From: Cymbidium sinense
Lineage: Eukaryota > Streptophyta > Magnoliopsida > Asparagales > Orchidaceae
Assembly: GCA_021442155.1 (NCBI GenBank)
Contig: CM038221.1
Coordinates: 153,503,601 to 153,567,600, forward strand
Direction of reading: 5' to 3'
DNA: 64,000 nt
The position numbers and the translations under genes were made by a program. Under the pieces are notes generated by a model that had not been told where the DNA came from, searched no databases, and worked only from the letters and a program-made list of their open reading frames with translations. Shown here in pieces: positions 1-11,518 of the stretch (its first letter is position 1; every line of letters starts with the position of its first letter).

Positions 1-289
1 GATTGGTGGAAGGGGTTCTCTCTTATTCTTCATTTGATCGGTTACTGTGGTGGCGAATTTGGGTTTCTGTTTATTGTTTTCTTTCAAATTCAGTGAGCCT
101 CCACTGTAATTGGAGGATTTCCCGTTGCATATTTTCCATGATAAGGGCATGAATACTTCTTTGAGGATTTCTCTTTGGTGGGATGATTGCTAATTTGAGT
201 TAGCATTTTCAGGTTTAAGGGAAATATTAGAACTTTGAGCTGTTTTTGGGTTGGAATTTCGAATTGGAAAAGAGAAGTTTTGCTACCCA
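1..289 (-). pseudogene. Reina-like gag relic
   Basis: Read on the minus strand, about 90-290 encodes a stretch containing 'YHGKYATGNPPITVEAH'. It resembles the gag N-terminal segment of the chromovirus remnant at 8.8-19.5 kb, which has 'MKYVMRNPPITV' at the matching place. At DNA level 100-140 resembles 14170-14200, sharing 'gtaattggaggattt'. It is a small decayed gag fragment from a related element. No LTR or other domain is visible next to it, and the window edge cuts it. Confidence 0.45.
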
Positions 290-1883
290 CTATAATTCAA
301 AAAAGGTTTTGTGAGTTTGGGGAATGCTTGGGATTGTTTTGGAAGTGGGATAAAACACCCAAGAAAGATCTAAGGCACCCTAATACCGAATGATACTGCT
401 CTAGGATGATCAAGAAGGTAATTAGAATAAAAAATAGAGAGGGGAAAAGGTCATAGTGTGGTTACAAGGATTAAGACCTGTTACTTTGGAGAATTTGGTT
501 TGCGAAACAGCAACTTGGCGGCTGATATAACACCAGGACAACAATTGGAAGGTTGTTTGGCGACTTTAGAATGAGAAGAGAGGACTTGGGAGGGATCCAC
601 CACCAATTCTACACAAGATATAGTCCTAGGCACTACTTGCGAGGTTTGGATACAGAAAAAATACAGAAAAATCGAAAAGAAATTATCTCTGATACGAAAC
701 GGCAGAAAAATTGAACCCTAAGAAATAATTAGAAGATTACTTATGCCCAAATCAGCTTGCATTTGTGATGGGAGAAATTACGTCACTATAGCTAGAGGTT
801 TTTACTGCATGTGGGAGGGGCACTTCTCGCATCAATTATTGATTAATAAAATTAAATTGCCTGAGTGGAGAATATTTTTCAAATCATACTAGATTCTGTA
901 ATTTACTAGGGATGATATTTTTTAGTTAATTTTCAAGAAACCTAGATAAACAGATTGCTATGATTTCTATTCATTCCATTGATCTGACTTCATTGTTTTA
1001 ATTCACTAATTTAAATGTTAGTTTTGTGAGTTATTTCTTTTTATGTTTCTAAACGAACTACTGTCACCACTGTGTCACAAGTGGATATTCACCCGTGACA
1101 GCAATTGGAGACTCAAATTGCTATGCATTAGGCCACTTTCAACTTACGGATTATGGCCCCGAATTTTTTTTACTATTCAAAATAGCTATGGGCAGCAACT
1201 AATGTGGTTTTTCTTATTTCGACTTGCTTCACCGTTTAAGTCTCACGGGATTGGACAAGTGGTATAGAAAATTGGCATGATGATACATGTTTCTGAACTT
1301 GAATAAAGATCCAACTTTGTGTCTTTGGTAGGCAGACCAAGGAACACAGCCGGAACAGCACCACTAAAATAAAGAGGGCTTTATCTTCTTCAGCTTACAA
1401 ATACATGTCTTATGCATCCTACTTCATTGGCATGCACAGTAAATAAAGCTTCTTGAAATGATTAGTCCCATGCTTTTAATTTTTTTCCTTACAGTATGTA
1501 TTTGAACTTTAATTTTTTTTTTTAAACAAACTGATAGGCATCAGATTCACTTAAGTTGGTAACTTCAGGTTTCCAAGAAATGCTTCACTCAAGACTGTGA
1601 GACTGGTTAGCATATATATTTTATTCTTTCCTTAAGCAGGAATTTTCATGCTCAAGGAGCCATTTGTCTTGGTGGAATTCATCATTTGATATTGTTATAG
1701 TTTTGAATGACCTCCTTAGTAGCTTCATGTTCGCCATGATAAATTGTCTGATAATCTCCATTTTTAAACTATACAGCTTCTCATAGTGTAAAAGTTTGAT
1801 AGCTTTGTTTCATATTGTTAATAATATCTTCAGAATTCTAGAAACATCTCTCTGCTGATGGATACTACTTCTTTGTTTCTCAG
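290..1883. other. RECG intron sequence, nothing recognisable
   Basis: AT-rich DNA upstream of the first visible RECG exon. I found no exon matching the RECG segment that should precede residue 'ALRATSS', so the previous exon probably lies left of the window. Short open frames here, such as 1043-1267, resemble nothing I know. The stretch 300-650 is less AT-rich and may be more retroelement relic, but I cannot assign it. Confidence 0.5.
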
Positions 1884-2085
1884 GGCACTTAGAGCTACTT
1901 CATCGTTATCATTTCTTGATGTCGTTGTTAGTTGTGAATCTTTTGATGACCATGGGATCTTTAAGAAGAACATTTATTTGCATTTGAAGAAATTTTTCAG
2001 TGGTGTTCGTTTTACTTGCCAATCTTTTCTGAGAAGTCTCCAGTCGAAGTATGAATTGGGGGCTCAGGTGTATGTTTGTGGCAAG
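1884..2085 (+). CDS. RECG: RECG helicase exon (wedge/OB domain, part 1)
   Basis: Exon of the plant RecG-type ATP-dependent DNA helicase. In plants RECG1 acts in mitochondria and plastids, where it limits recombination between short repeats and processes stalled forks. The exon starts after the acceptor 'tttctcag' and ends before 'gtgggt'. The first base completes a split codon, then 67 codons run from 'ALRATSSLSFLDVVVSCES' through 'KNIYLHLKKFF' to 'YVCGK'. This matches the plant RecG wedge (OB-fold) segment, whose Arabidopsis counterpart I recall as '...FSFLEVIVSCE...IFLHLKKFFRGTRFT...GDLVCISGKV'. The protein continues without a gap into the exon at 20549. The frame is open with no damage. 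Upstream exons (transit peptide, N-terminal region) are outside the window. Recognition is from family memory, not a search. Confidence 0.9.
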
Positions 2086-3482
2086 GTGGGTGAGTGCTTT
2101 TATTATCCATCTTTATTTTTGATCTTGCATGGTATTTTCCTTCCATAAACCATTATTATCCTTTGTTTCACATATACATCAACAGAAAGTACTTGGACCT
2201 GTAAATTTCTTTGATTGCGTTTAAGATTGATGGATCACTTTAAACATATTCATGGCTTCCAGTTTAGCCAATTAATTATATCCTGCATTAAAAATATTAG
2301 AATATTGTTTTTTTTCTGAGCTGGAATAGATTTGAGGCTTTATAATAGATGTCCATGCATTCGCTTGTGTAGAAAGTTCTTGGAAAGATATACATAGTTG
2401 TTAGCTATGAAAATTATCTTGTTTAGGCAATGCTCAGTTCTTGGCGTGCAAATTACAAAAATTATAAGGATATTCTTCTCTTTGGCACTTCAATTTATTT
2501 CTGCTGTTTGTATATGCTGTACACGTCCATTATGTACGATTCTGCTGCCAAAATGGTCAATTACCGGCTTTACTTTCTGTATCTTAATGGAGAGAGAAAA
2601 AAGCACCTTTCATCATTCCAACAACTATTGAAGATAAATTAAAGATTTCTTTTTGTATCATTTAACAAAGATATTCTTGAATTTATATTTTTTTCTAGAT
2701 TAGAATAATAAGTGCTGATAAGAATGGCAAAGAAAAGTGAAAAATAAGAATACAGATGTGAAAGAGTTCTAAACTGGTTGGTATAAACAGGCCATCTGGT
2801 TTCAAAAATCTCTACTCATTAATGTATTTGCACACATCGTCCTTACTGAATGTAGTTACAAGTTAAAGCATATTTAAATATTTTACTAATCATCTATTTG
2901 GTTTTCTTGGGCATATTTGTGTAAATGAAATTAATGTTTGCAAATTCGATATTAGCTTTTCTTTTTATTTTTTATTTTTTTGCTCTAGTAAGATTTGGTT
3001 TAATACTCTACTTTGTTCCCATGAATAAAAATCAATGAGACTGCTAATTGTTTCTAGTAGAGAACACTGATTATATATAGAGAACTATCACTATTTATTT
3101 TTGGCTCAAATCATTTTAATAAGAATTTTTGGGAAGAATTGTTAATTGTTTCATGCTTGTTGAACATTTTTTTTACTTAGAAAAGTTTGTAAGAAGAAAA
3201 ATACTTGGATCTTTTAGAAACATGCTGAATCTACAAGTTTACATAGCACACAGTCTTATATATTTATGTATCTAACCTAAAGTTTAATATTTACATAAAT
3301 GACACATAACTCTACAATATTACATCAAAATACCACCATCATTAACTTTTAAAAGTAAAATGTACCTTTTCATGCATAGAGAAGTACTATATTTGTAAAT
3401 ATCAAATTTTAGGTGTTAGATATGTAAGTGCATAAGAATTGTCTACTTTGTTTGTAAATCTTGCTTTTTATTATTTTTCTGG
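2086..3482. other. RECG intron A, AT-rich, no gene
   Basis: Begins with the donor of the preceding exon. Unique-looking AT-rich sequence. Open frames at 2398-2642 overlap in two frames and show no family resemblance. The segment 3390-3440 weakly resembles 34450-34500 (both contain 'ataaatatcaaaat'-like wording), suggesting an old dispersed repeat. Confidence 0.5.
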
Positions 3483-3549
3483 TTTGGAATGCATGGAGTT
3501 TGAAACTATATATAGTTTGAGGATAGAAACTCCTCAACCGCCCAACCCT
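3483..3549 (+). repeat. Single arm of a foldback MITE
   Basis: About 65 bp starting 'tttggaatgcatggagttt' and running through 'gaggatagaaactcctcaac' matches the left arm of the foldback element at 19839-19983. The second arm is missing here, so this is a half element or truncated copy. Confidence 0.55.
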
Positions 3550-3644
3550 TGATTACAATTAAATCTTATCTAAAATGTATTAATGAAAAATAAGGAGTCA
3601 ATGAAGGGATAGAAATTTGATTTGAGATTAAAAAATTCATACCT

Positions 3645-3850
3645 CGCTCTCTTGAGAGCGTTTTGTGGTTCCAGGTCAAATTTTCAAAAGATAGATTGAA
3701 TTTTTAGATAGTATACTACTTAGAGATTTCACTTTTATTTTGAAAGAGCTTCAAGATCTAGTTCCAGGTTTCTCATAGGCACAAGTCCCTAGGGCTCCTC
3801 ATGACAATATACAACTTTAGATTAAGAGTAGTCATTAGGTACTGAATATT
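3645..3850 (-). repeat. Decayed fragment of the Tat-type LTR family
   Basis: 3750-3800 contains 'ttccaggtttctcataggc' followed by 'acaagtccctagggct', matching 42355-42400 near the 3' end of the antisense LTR at 42205-46319. It starts with a 16-base hairpin, CGCTCTC-tt-GAGAGCG (3645-3660), at the place where the family has a variable CTCTC/GAGAG motif. Only about 200 bp is recognisable. Confidence 0.5.
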
Positions 3851-5762
3851 TATCATATGATAGCATCAATTTGATTTTTGATTTAAAGAATTTATCTCCT
3901 TCAACTTAGACTGGTTGGTGTGGAGAATGATGATGAACTCGAATAAGATCTTATGGTTCCATTGTTTAAGGTTTTCATGCATATTGGCCTACTTAGTCAG
4001 ATGAAGTAGTTGAACTAACTTGATTGAATGATCATTATTAATAATTATGTGTTGCTTTATTGATTTGGGGAGAAAGTTTGTCTAATGAGTAAAATTTTTA
4101 GTCGACCTTATCCAAAAAGTTAATGAATGGTCAATTCTTTCGTCAAGTCTATTAAAAGAATGAAGCATATGATAGATGGAACTCTAAATAAAAAATCATT
4201 ATTTTTAAGTCCATATCAACTCTATTAAAAGAACAAAGCATATGGTAGAAGGAACTTTAAATAGAAAGATCATTATTATTAAGTCCATTAAGCACAAAAT
4301 GCCAGATTGATGACAATCTCAACTATAAGCTGAATAACTTATTATAATCGTAAAAAAAATTAAATTTAACACCTGACCATAAAGTTAGGCTTGTCTCCAT
4401 CCAAGGTTAATCATCAAGGTTCAATAATTATTCAAAAGCTAAGACAATCATTAACTAAGACCAATCTATGATGATTGATTCTTACAGACCAAAGTTTATG
4501 TTCACTCTTTGCGTCAAAATCCAACAATATTTATGAAGATCTGCAAAGAGGAATGCTTGGATTATCTAGGCAAACTTTTGGAGATCTATAGAGTTAACTA
4601 TTTTGCAATAAATGTGATCTGTACTAGATGTGCATTATATTTTTTGGGGGGAATTTATTGACCTTAGTATTTGCTTCTCAACTAAACTCCATTTAGTTAA
4701 ATTTAACCATAGTGATGAGGGGCAGATGTGTTGTTTCAAAAGTCTTGCTCAAAATGTACTGCACAAATTGAAAAATTCTCAGATATTGTTTGTTTTGTGC
4801 AATGGACTTTATAGACATGTTTAAAATATCAAAATTGCCTTAGAAGTATACTCATATTGTTCAATCCACCGCTTTAAAGCAAAACACAGGCGAAAATGTG
4901 AAAAAAGACATATTTTAGGAAAAAACTTGTGAGGAAGGGTCAATAAACAGACATTAATTATTATTATTATTATTTAATTAAATAATTTTATATCAAATTC
5001 ATCAATTCTTGTAGCCAGTTGTATCTTATCCAATCCCCTAAAAAGTTTGCGCCTACCTGTTAGTTGTTTGAGTTTTTATTTGACACTTTATAAAAATTAT
5101 GTTAAAATTAAAATTCAATTTCTCCATTAGTTTCCTAAAACCTTGTCCCTCTCTATTTCTCTTGGAATGGCACACTATTCATAGCTCTCCTTTATTCTCG
5201 ATCGAAGTCTACTATGCTGTTGGTTTTTCTCACTCAATTTGTCACTCTTCTCACCTACTTGGCACTCGTGACAAAGAAGAGGCAAGAAATTCATGGTAGG
5301 AGCTTATTATAGTATGCATGATAATGGAAGGCGTGGTGAGAGCTCTCTGTAGGTGCCATCGGAGTTAGCATTGAGGACATGGTGCAAGCTCACTAATGAA
5401 AATTTCGATGGGACCAGTCATGTATGAAGGAGAAATGAATTTCATTTGATTTCTAGATTTAAGATAAACTCAAAAGAGATGAGATTTTAGATTTTGAGGG
5501 ATTCAAAATTATATTTTTTTTGTTGTTTGACAAGATTAAATTGAATCTTGCTTAAATCTTATTCAAGCTCTGTTACAATACAAACATCCAATCTCACATG
5601 CCCTTGAAAATTCAACATCATCGAATCACTTCAGTTGCTACCTTCCAACTGTGAATTCTCACTCATTCTTTCTTTGAAATGCTCTCCTTGTCTTACTCTT
5701 TCTCTCTATCACTTTCTTTTTCTACCTCTCTTTTTCTCTCATTCCCTCCTTTCCTTTCTATA

Positions 5763-5800
<38 letters not shown>

Positions 5801-6850
5801 TAAAAATTTAACATAAAGAAAATAAAGAGAAAAATAGAAAAGGAAAGTTGGAAAAAAGAAAAATTAGAGAAAAAAGATAGTAAAAGAAAAAAGAGTTCAT
5901 TATAAAATATATCTAAAAGCTTTAACATCTTGTTTCAGATGTATTTGGTGTGATGAGCTGAATCTGTGCATGCTTTTCTGAGCATGATTGGGGAATCTCA
6001 TAATTGATGCTTGTGATACAACAAGTCTTATGTGCACTTTTTTATATAGCTAAAAAATATGTGGCAATATCTCTCGTGCAGCTTTGAAAGCTCATATTCA
6101 TCTTTCTTGGCATGGTAAAGTAGTAGATTTAGATTACAATGTTTTAGGACACCGATTATGTAATGCCTTTATTGGTAGGTAGGTATGCCTAGCACTCCTT
6201 TAGATTTCTCTTATGCAGAGGTTTCAAGAGGCTCAAAATTGCTAGTGGCCATACTTGAAAAAAATAGAACAAAATGACCTCTATATATAAATGTGGCAAA
6301 AAAAAAAAAAAAAAAGAATGTGTGAAATATGAAGCTATAGAATAAAATAAGTGAATGATATAAAATTTCAAACTATATGAAAATAAACACCATAACTCTA
6401 CTAAATGTTACATGAAAAGAGTAGAAAATGGTTTGATACATTAGTGGATGATAGGGAACTCAATTGTTGCCTACAAGCATAAATAAAACCTGATTGACTT
6501 CTAGAATACTTTTCAAATCATGAACTATAATTGCACCTAAATTATGCTATGTGATGGCCGATGTTTAAAGGTGAGAAGGGGCTATCTAAATATGAAATGA
6601 GGGTTGAAAGCAAGTCAACAATATTATTTTGAATGCACAACAAAGTTCTAATAAATGCTTGCATTCGGATCTGCAACTTAAAGATGTAAGTGGATATAAT
6701 GCGATATTCTAAAACTCAAAATTGAATCTTTTTATGCATTTTTGTGACAAAATATTTCTGCAAATAATAAATCTAAGCAAGTCCGATTCATGCATGTCCT
6801 TCTTGGGAAATCTTCAACTCAAATATAATGCTTCAAAAGACATGCAAATA
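3851..6850. other. RECG intron A, AT-rich, no gene
   Basis: No recognisable coding or transposon domain. 4130-4290 contains a short internal repeat: a phrase like 'tctattaaaagaa(tg/ca)aagcatatg' followed by 'ggaactttaaata' occurs twice about 75 bp apart. There are (TTA)n near 4959-4976, a CT-rich stretch at 5690-5760, a (TA)n run and a poly-A run at 6299-6315. Confidence 0.5.
5765..5797. repeat. (TA)n microsatellite
   Basis: Uninterrupted TA dinucleotide run of about 33 bp, preceded by a pyrimidine-rich tract of about 70 bp. Confidence 0.95.
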
Positions 6851-7345
6851 CTTCGAGAAGTGTACATATTCCTCTAAATTAAGTTCAATTTATTGTGATC
6901 GAATAAGTTTGCATATGCTCTCATAACTTGCTAAACACTTGAACTTAAGTTAGAGAATATTATGTAGACTAAAAATAGCCCTAACTTCTGCTTCTAAAAG
7001 CATACGAATGATTTGAAATACCTACAATTATTTTGAAAATTCACATCCATTTTCAAAACTTAAATTTTGAAATTGAAGCTCGATATATATGCATATTCTT
7101 CGAGAAGTGTCCATATTCCTCTAAATTAAGTTCAATTTATTGTAATCGATCAAGTTTGCATATGCACTTACAACTTGCTAAACACTTGAATTTAAAGTTA
7201 GAGAATATTATGTAGACTAAAAATAACCCAAATTGTTTCTGCTTCTAAAAGCATACAAATGATTTGAAATACTTGCAATTATTTTGAAAATTCATATGCA
7301 TTTTCAAAACTTATTTTTTGAAATTGAAGCTCGACATATATACAT
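6851..7345. repeat. Tandem duplication, unit 247 bp, two copies
   Basis: The segment starting 'cttcgagaagtgtacatatt' at 6851 is repeated from 7098 ('cttcgagaagtgtccatatt'). Both copies run through 'ttgcatatgc', 'ttatgtagactaaaaata' and 'ttttgaaattgaagctcga'. Copies differ by scattered substitutions and small indels. No coding potential is seen. Confidence 0.9.
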
Positions 7346-8800
7346 GCTCTCGAACATACTGCTTTGTCCATTAGGCAGATTTGTAAGTATCACTTTAAAA
7401 GCCTAGTTGTTCACTTCATGAGGATTGTAATCATAAGTTGCCCTAAAGAATACTCGTGCAATAAATCCAAAGGTGATGGTCTTAAATTCCTACCCTTAGT
7501 GCAATCAAATATTCAATCTTGTGTATCACTTTAGTTTTTTTTTAAGTGTTTGCATTATGCTTTCATGGACAAGAAATTTATTTTCAAAAAATGCAAACCC
7601 CCAATGCCATACTTATGAAATATGATCACGAGTTCTAACTTATATATTCATTATTGTACATATGAGGGTAGAGTTGATATGATTTGCATTGCAATGGATA
7701 TCCAAGATGAAAAATCATATATAAGCTATGGAATCGATTCTCTGTAAGTGGGTAAGCAGAAAGTTCAAAACAATTACGTGCAACCATTCATCCATTCCTA
7801 TTCTAAACATAGCTATTGCTTAGTATAATTTGAGGATTTATTTTCAAAATAAAACGCCAAATTGTAAATGTAAATGTAAATGTAAATGATGCTAATAGTT
7901 ATTCCTTGATGATGATGCTTTGATAGAGAATTTTGGTTGGAGAGTCTTTATCATCAAAATGCCCCCATCCCATTAAAAAAAAAGATATCAAGCAAACATG
8001 TTACCTCAAAGTTCTATACAACTATCCATTCATCATTTACAATAGTTTACCAAGGGTGATATTTGAAATAACTTAAGCTCACACAAAATTAGTGCTATAT
8101 CAAGTGTCCATCTATGATCACTATTAGAAGTTTCATGCTAGTAAGAACATGTCATGTGTCCATTAACTATCTAGTTTTGGCATAAAATGACATCATAATG
8201 ATACAACTTCTATTAAGGCCCACTGATTAAGTGGATTGCTACAAAATTGCATCATTTACTTACTATCATCGCAGCCCAGATGTTCATCATCAACAAATCA
8301 ATCCACTGTTTGGTAAATTGTAGAGTGCACTTAATAGGGCATGAAGCTCGCTGTTAGTTAAGGTTAACTTGGAATTATCTTCTTAAGTATTGAATGCAAA
8401 TGCGTAAAAAAAGGTAATAAAGGAGTTTGGAGGGTTAGAAACCTACAAGTGGGGAGAATTGAAAAGGTCAACTGTTGTAGAAGGCTGAAACAATTGCTAT
8501 GTGGCTCGAGGTTGTGGTTGGAAGGGGAAAATGACATTAGGAGGGCGTGGACATCATTAGGTTTTGCAGTATGGTGGCCAGAGGATTGTTGGACAATGAT
8601 GGAAAAGACTTCCAAGGATGGAATATAGATTTACTACCTTTTCTCGATTAAGATACAGGTACATTACTTGAAAAAGAAGAGGATATAACACTTCAAAATG
8701 GGGAAAACTCAAAAAACTAAAAATTTAACTTAAAATTCAAAACTAGAAGTGTCTACAACAATTTAATACAACACATTTATTCTATGATTCCCAAACAAAC
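7346..8800. other. RECG intron A, left flank of chromovirus remnant
   Basis: AT-rich sequence with four copies of a GTAAAT unit (7864-7889). 8340-8800 may include the degraded 3' LTR of the antisense chromovirus that starts just to the right, but I could not pair it with a second LTR. The minus-strand open frame at 8364-8615 has no family resemblance. Confidence 0.4.
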
Positions 8801-8829
8801 TCTAATAATAACATCCTGAACTAGCTAAA

Positions 8830-9150
8830 TAATCCACCAAGGAGTTAGTTGGCCCATAGGATGCGATTAAAGCCGAACCAAATAGGATTTGCCGAGTCAA
8901 ATTGTCCTGGCTCAGTGCAGTAGGTTGGTTCGCCTCCCCTTGACACCTTGAGTCATTCTCCTCGGGTGGGAGGTGTGTCGCCTTCATCACTTGAGGCATG
9001 TGGATCCTCATAGTAAGACAATTAGCCAACAATATTGAATGCAACAAAAATATCACTAAATAAATCAATTGTGCATATATTATCATTGATTTTCTTAATA
9101 ATTTTGAATGGACCATTAGTTCTAGGTTGGAGCTTTCCACATGAGCCAAC
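8830..9150 (-). pseudogene. Integrase C-terminal segment (Reina-like)
   Basis: Minus-strand translation gives 'LQPRTNGPFKIIKKINDN' followed by 'IDLFSDI' and 'SYYEDPHASSDEGDTPP'. This corresponds to the C-terminal integrase segment of Reina chromoviruses, where a 'LQPRxxGP(F/Y)KI..KINDNAY' block precedes a short acidic tail. The frame is interrupted and the element is dead. Confidence 0.75.
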
Positions 9151-10260
9151 GGAGAATCTATCTTTTTTCAATTTAATCCACTCCAGATAACCTTCTTTGA
9201 ATACGATGGTTTTCTTGTGCTTGTTTGCTCGCTTTTAATACTTAGTATTTTGTTCAACGATCTCTCTCCCAAGTTGCTTATTTAAGGTCTAGATCTTGAC
9301 TCTGGTCTCTGCATCAATGGTAGACTCAATGGTTGGGACGATGTGCACTAATCCCATAAGTGTAAGAGAATTCTACTCATAAATCACCTCAAAAGGACTA
9401 TGACCTATTGCTCAACTAGTGGATTGGTTATAGTCAAACTTAACATGGGGAGGAATCAAATGCTAGTACTTAATGTTCTTGTTTGCAAAACACCTGAGAG
9501 GATTTTTCAAACATCAGTTCATCACTTTAGTCATTTCGTCCATTTAAGGGTGAGCTGTTGGATTGAATTAGAGCTTCATACCCAACTTATCCCATAGAGC
9601 TTTCCAAAAATGACTTGAAAACTTCACATCCCTATATAAAGTGATGGTCTTGGGCTCACCTTGAAATCAAATTATCTTCACAAGGTATAAATTAATAAGT
9701 TGGGGGGCATCTATCATTTTGCTACATGGTATATGGTGCACCATTTTAGAGAAACGGTTGAGCTCCATCATAGTAGAATTCTTGTTTTGTTGCATCCATG
9801 GTAGATGCACAATGAAATCAATGCTCACATCTAGTCATGGTAGCTTTGGAATGGGAAGTAAAATATATAGAGTTGTGTTTTGCCCCCAAGTCTTGGTCAT
9901 GTGACATACATTACATTGCCTAACATGCCTCTCCATGTCTCATGCCAGTCTATGCCAAAAGAAATTCTCTTTCACTAGGGAAACAATCTTGTCTTTGCCA
10001 AAATGTCCTGCTATCCCTTCATTGTTGCACTCTTGCAAAATGACTTCTTTTGAGTGAACACTTAAGAATACATAACCAATTCTGAAAGAACATATATCCA
10101 TTAGTCCTACATTTCTACTCGTGTGGCTCCTCTTGACAACAATCAAAATTTTTTGAAAGTTTTTGTCAGTGGAATAGAGATTATTTAACATTTCAAACCC
10201 TACTACCTTTGATTGTATATGATCAATAAATGACATGTTTAGAGTATCAACTATTTTGTT
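9151..10260 (-). pseudogene. Integrase zinc-binding and core remnant
   Basis: Minus strand. 10236-9940 is open for 98 codons and ends 'GIAGHFGKDKIVSLVKENFFW', then a stop, then 'RHVRQCNVCHMTKTWGQNT'. This is the HHCC zinc-binding domain with the paired cysteines intact. The catalytic core downstream (9870-9170) is riddled with stops; only fragments such as the C-terminal 'KQAQENH' segment can be aligned by eye. It follows RNase H in the usual pol order. Confidence 0.75.
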
Positions 10261-10289
10261 CTAGCCCTTGATTTATGCTTAAACACAAA

Positions 10290-11514
10290 ATAAAAGAAAG
10301 GAACTATACCCATGAGATGTGTCTATCCTTCAATTTGTTATGATATTCAGGAACCTCAAAGTTTTATTATGTGTAGAGTGGATTTATTGGCAAGTATATA
10401 ATTAATCAATAGTTGAGGGGTCTAATAAGAGTATAGAACTTCTTGTCATAAATGAAATATTTTCGTCTTGAATCATTCCACTTCTTACTAAAATATACGA
10501 TGAGATGTCCACCGTGATTCAGTACAATTCTAATGTCTAGCTTTGAGGCATCACACTCTACCTCAAATACTTGATTGACATTTGGTAGGGCTAGGACAAG
10601 TGCTTGAGTAACCTATCGTTTCAGTGCCTCAAAGCTAGCTTATGCCTCATTTAACAATGATAATTTATTCGCTTTGAGAAGGTTAGTTAGTGGTGCTGCT
10701 ATAGAACTAAAGTTCTTAATAACTCTTTTCTAGAATGAGGTCAGCCCATGTCTGATGAACTTGAGTGAAAGCTTATGGTTAAGATAGTTCACAATAGCCT
10801 TTATCTTGGTTGGATCCATCTCATTAATGTTTACAGTATGATATACCCATAAAATATTTCTATGGAGTTAGAAAGCTACACTTCTTCGAGTGGGCATATT
10901 TCTCTGTCTGAAGAACTTCAAAAACTTAATGCAAATGTCTTAAATGGTTCTCCATTGAACGACTGTACAATAGAATGCCATCAAAATACATGATTATGAT
11001 TTTTTTTGATAAATGCTTGAAAGCATGATTCATCAACCACGCGAAGGTGCTTAGAGGTATTTGACAAGCCAAAAGATATGAATGTCCACCATATAACTCA
11101 TCTTGAGTTTTGAAGGCAGTCTTCTACTCATCATTAGGTCCCATTCTAATCTGATGGTAGCCATTGTGGAGATCGATCTTGGAAAAGATGATGATTCCCT
11201 ACAACTGGTCGAACAAGTCATCCAAATATGGAATAAGGAAGCGATACTTGATGGAGATCTTGTTCACGGGTTTACTATCAATACAGATGCACCACGTCCA
11301 ATCCTTCTTGGGCATAATCAAGGTTGGTACAACCCATGGATTGGTACTCTCATCCAGCAAGCATTTGGACATGAAGTCATCAACTTGCTTCTGTAGCTCT
11401 TCATATTTGATGGGTTGCATCTATTAAGTAGGTTGATTGGGGAGCATTGATCTTGGAATGATGCTTATGTAATGCTAGTTTTCTCTCCATGGAGGTACCG
11501 TCAGATTGTCGATC
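10290..11514 (-). pseudogene. Reverse transcriptase and RNase H remnant, catalytic Asp lost
   Basis: Minus strand. RT fingers/palm begin at 11420 with 'KYEELQKQVDDF', then 'VPTLIMPKKDWTW', 'KYRFLIPYLDDLFDQL' and 'KIDLHNGYHQIRM'. The active-site box reads Y-F-D-G at 10988-10977 instead of YFDD, so the second metal-binding aspartate is missing. Further on 'EVLQTEKYAHSKKCSF' is recognisable. RNase H (about 10700-10300) is only weakly preserved. Stops are frequent. Confidence 0.75.
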
Positions 11515-11518
11515 CTAA

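Noticed and set aside
2398..2642. Two overlapping open frames in RECG intron A
   Set aside because: Different frames of the same AT-rich DNA, no homology I can see, and RECG joins perfectly without them.
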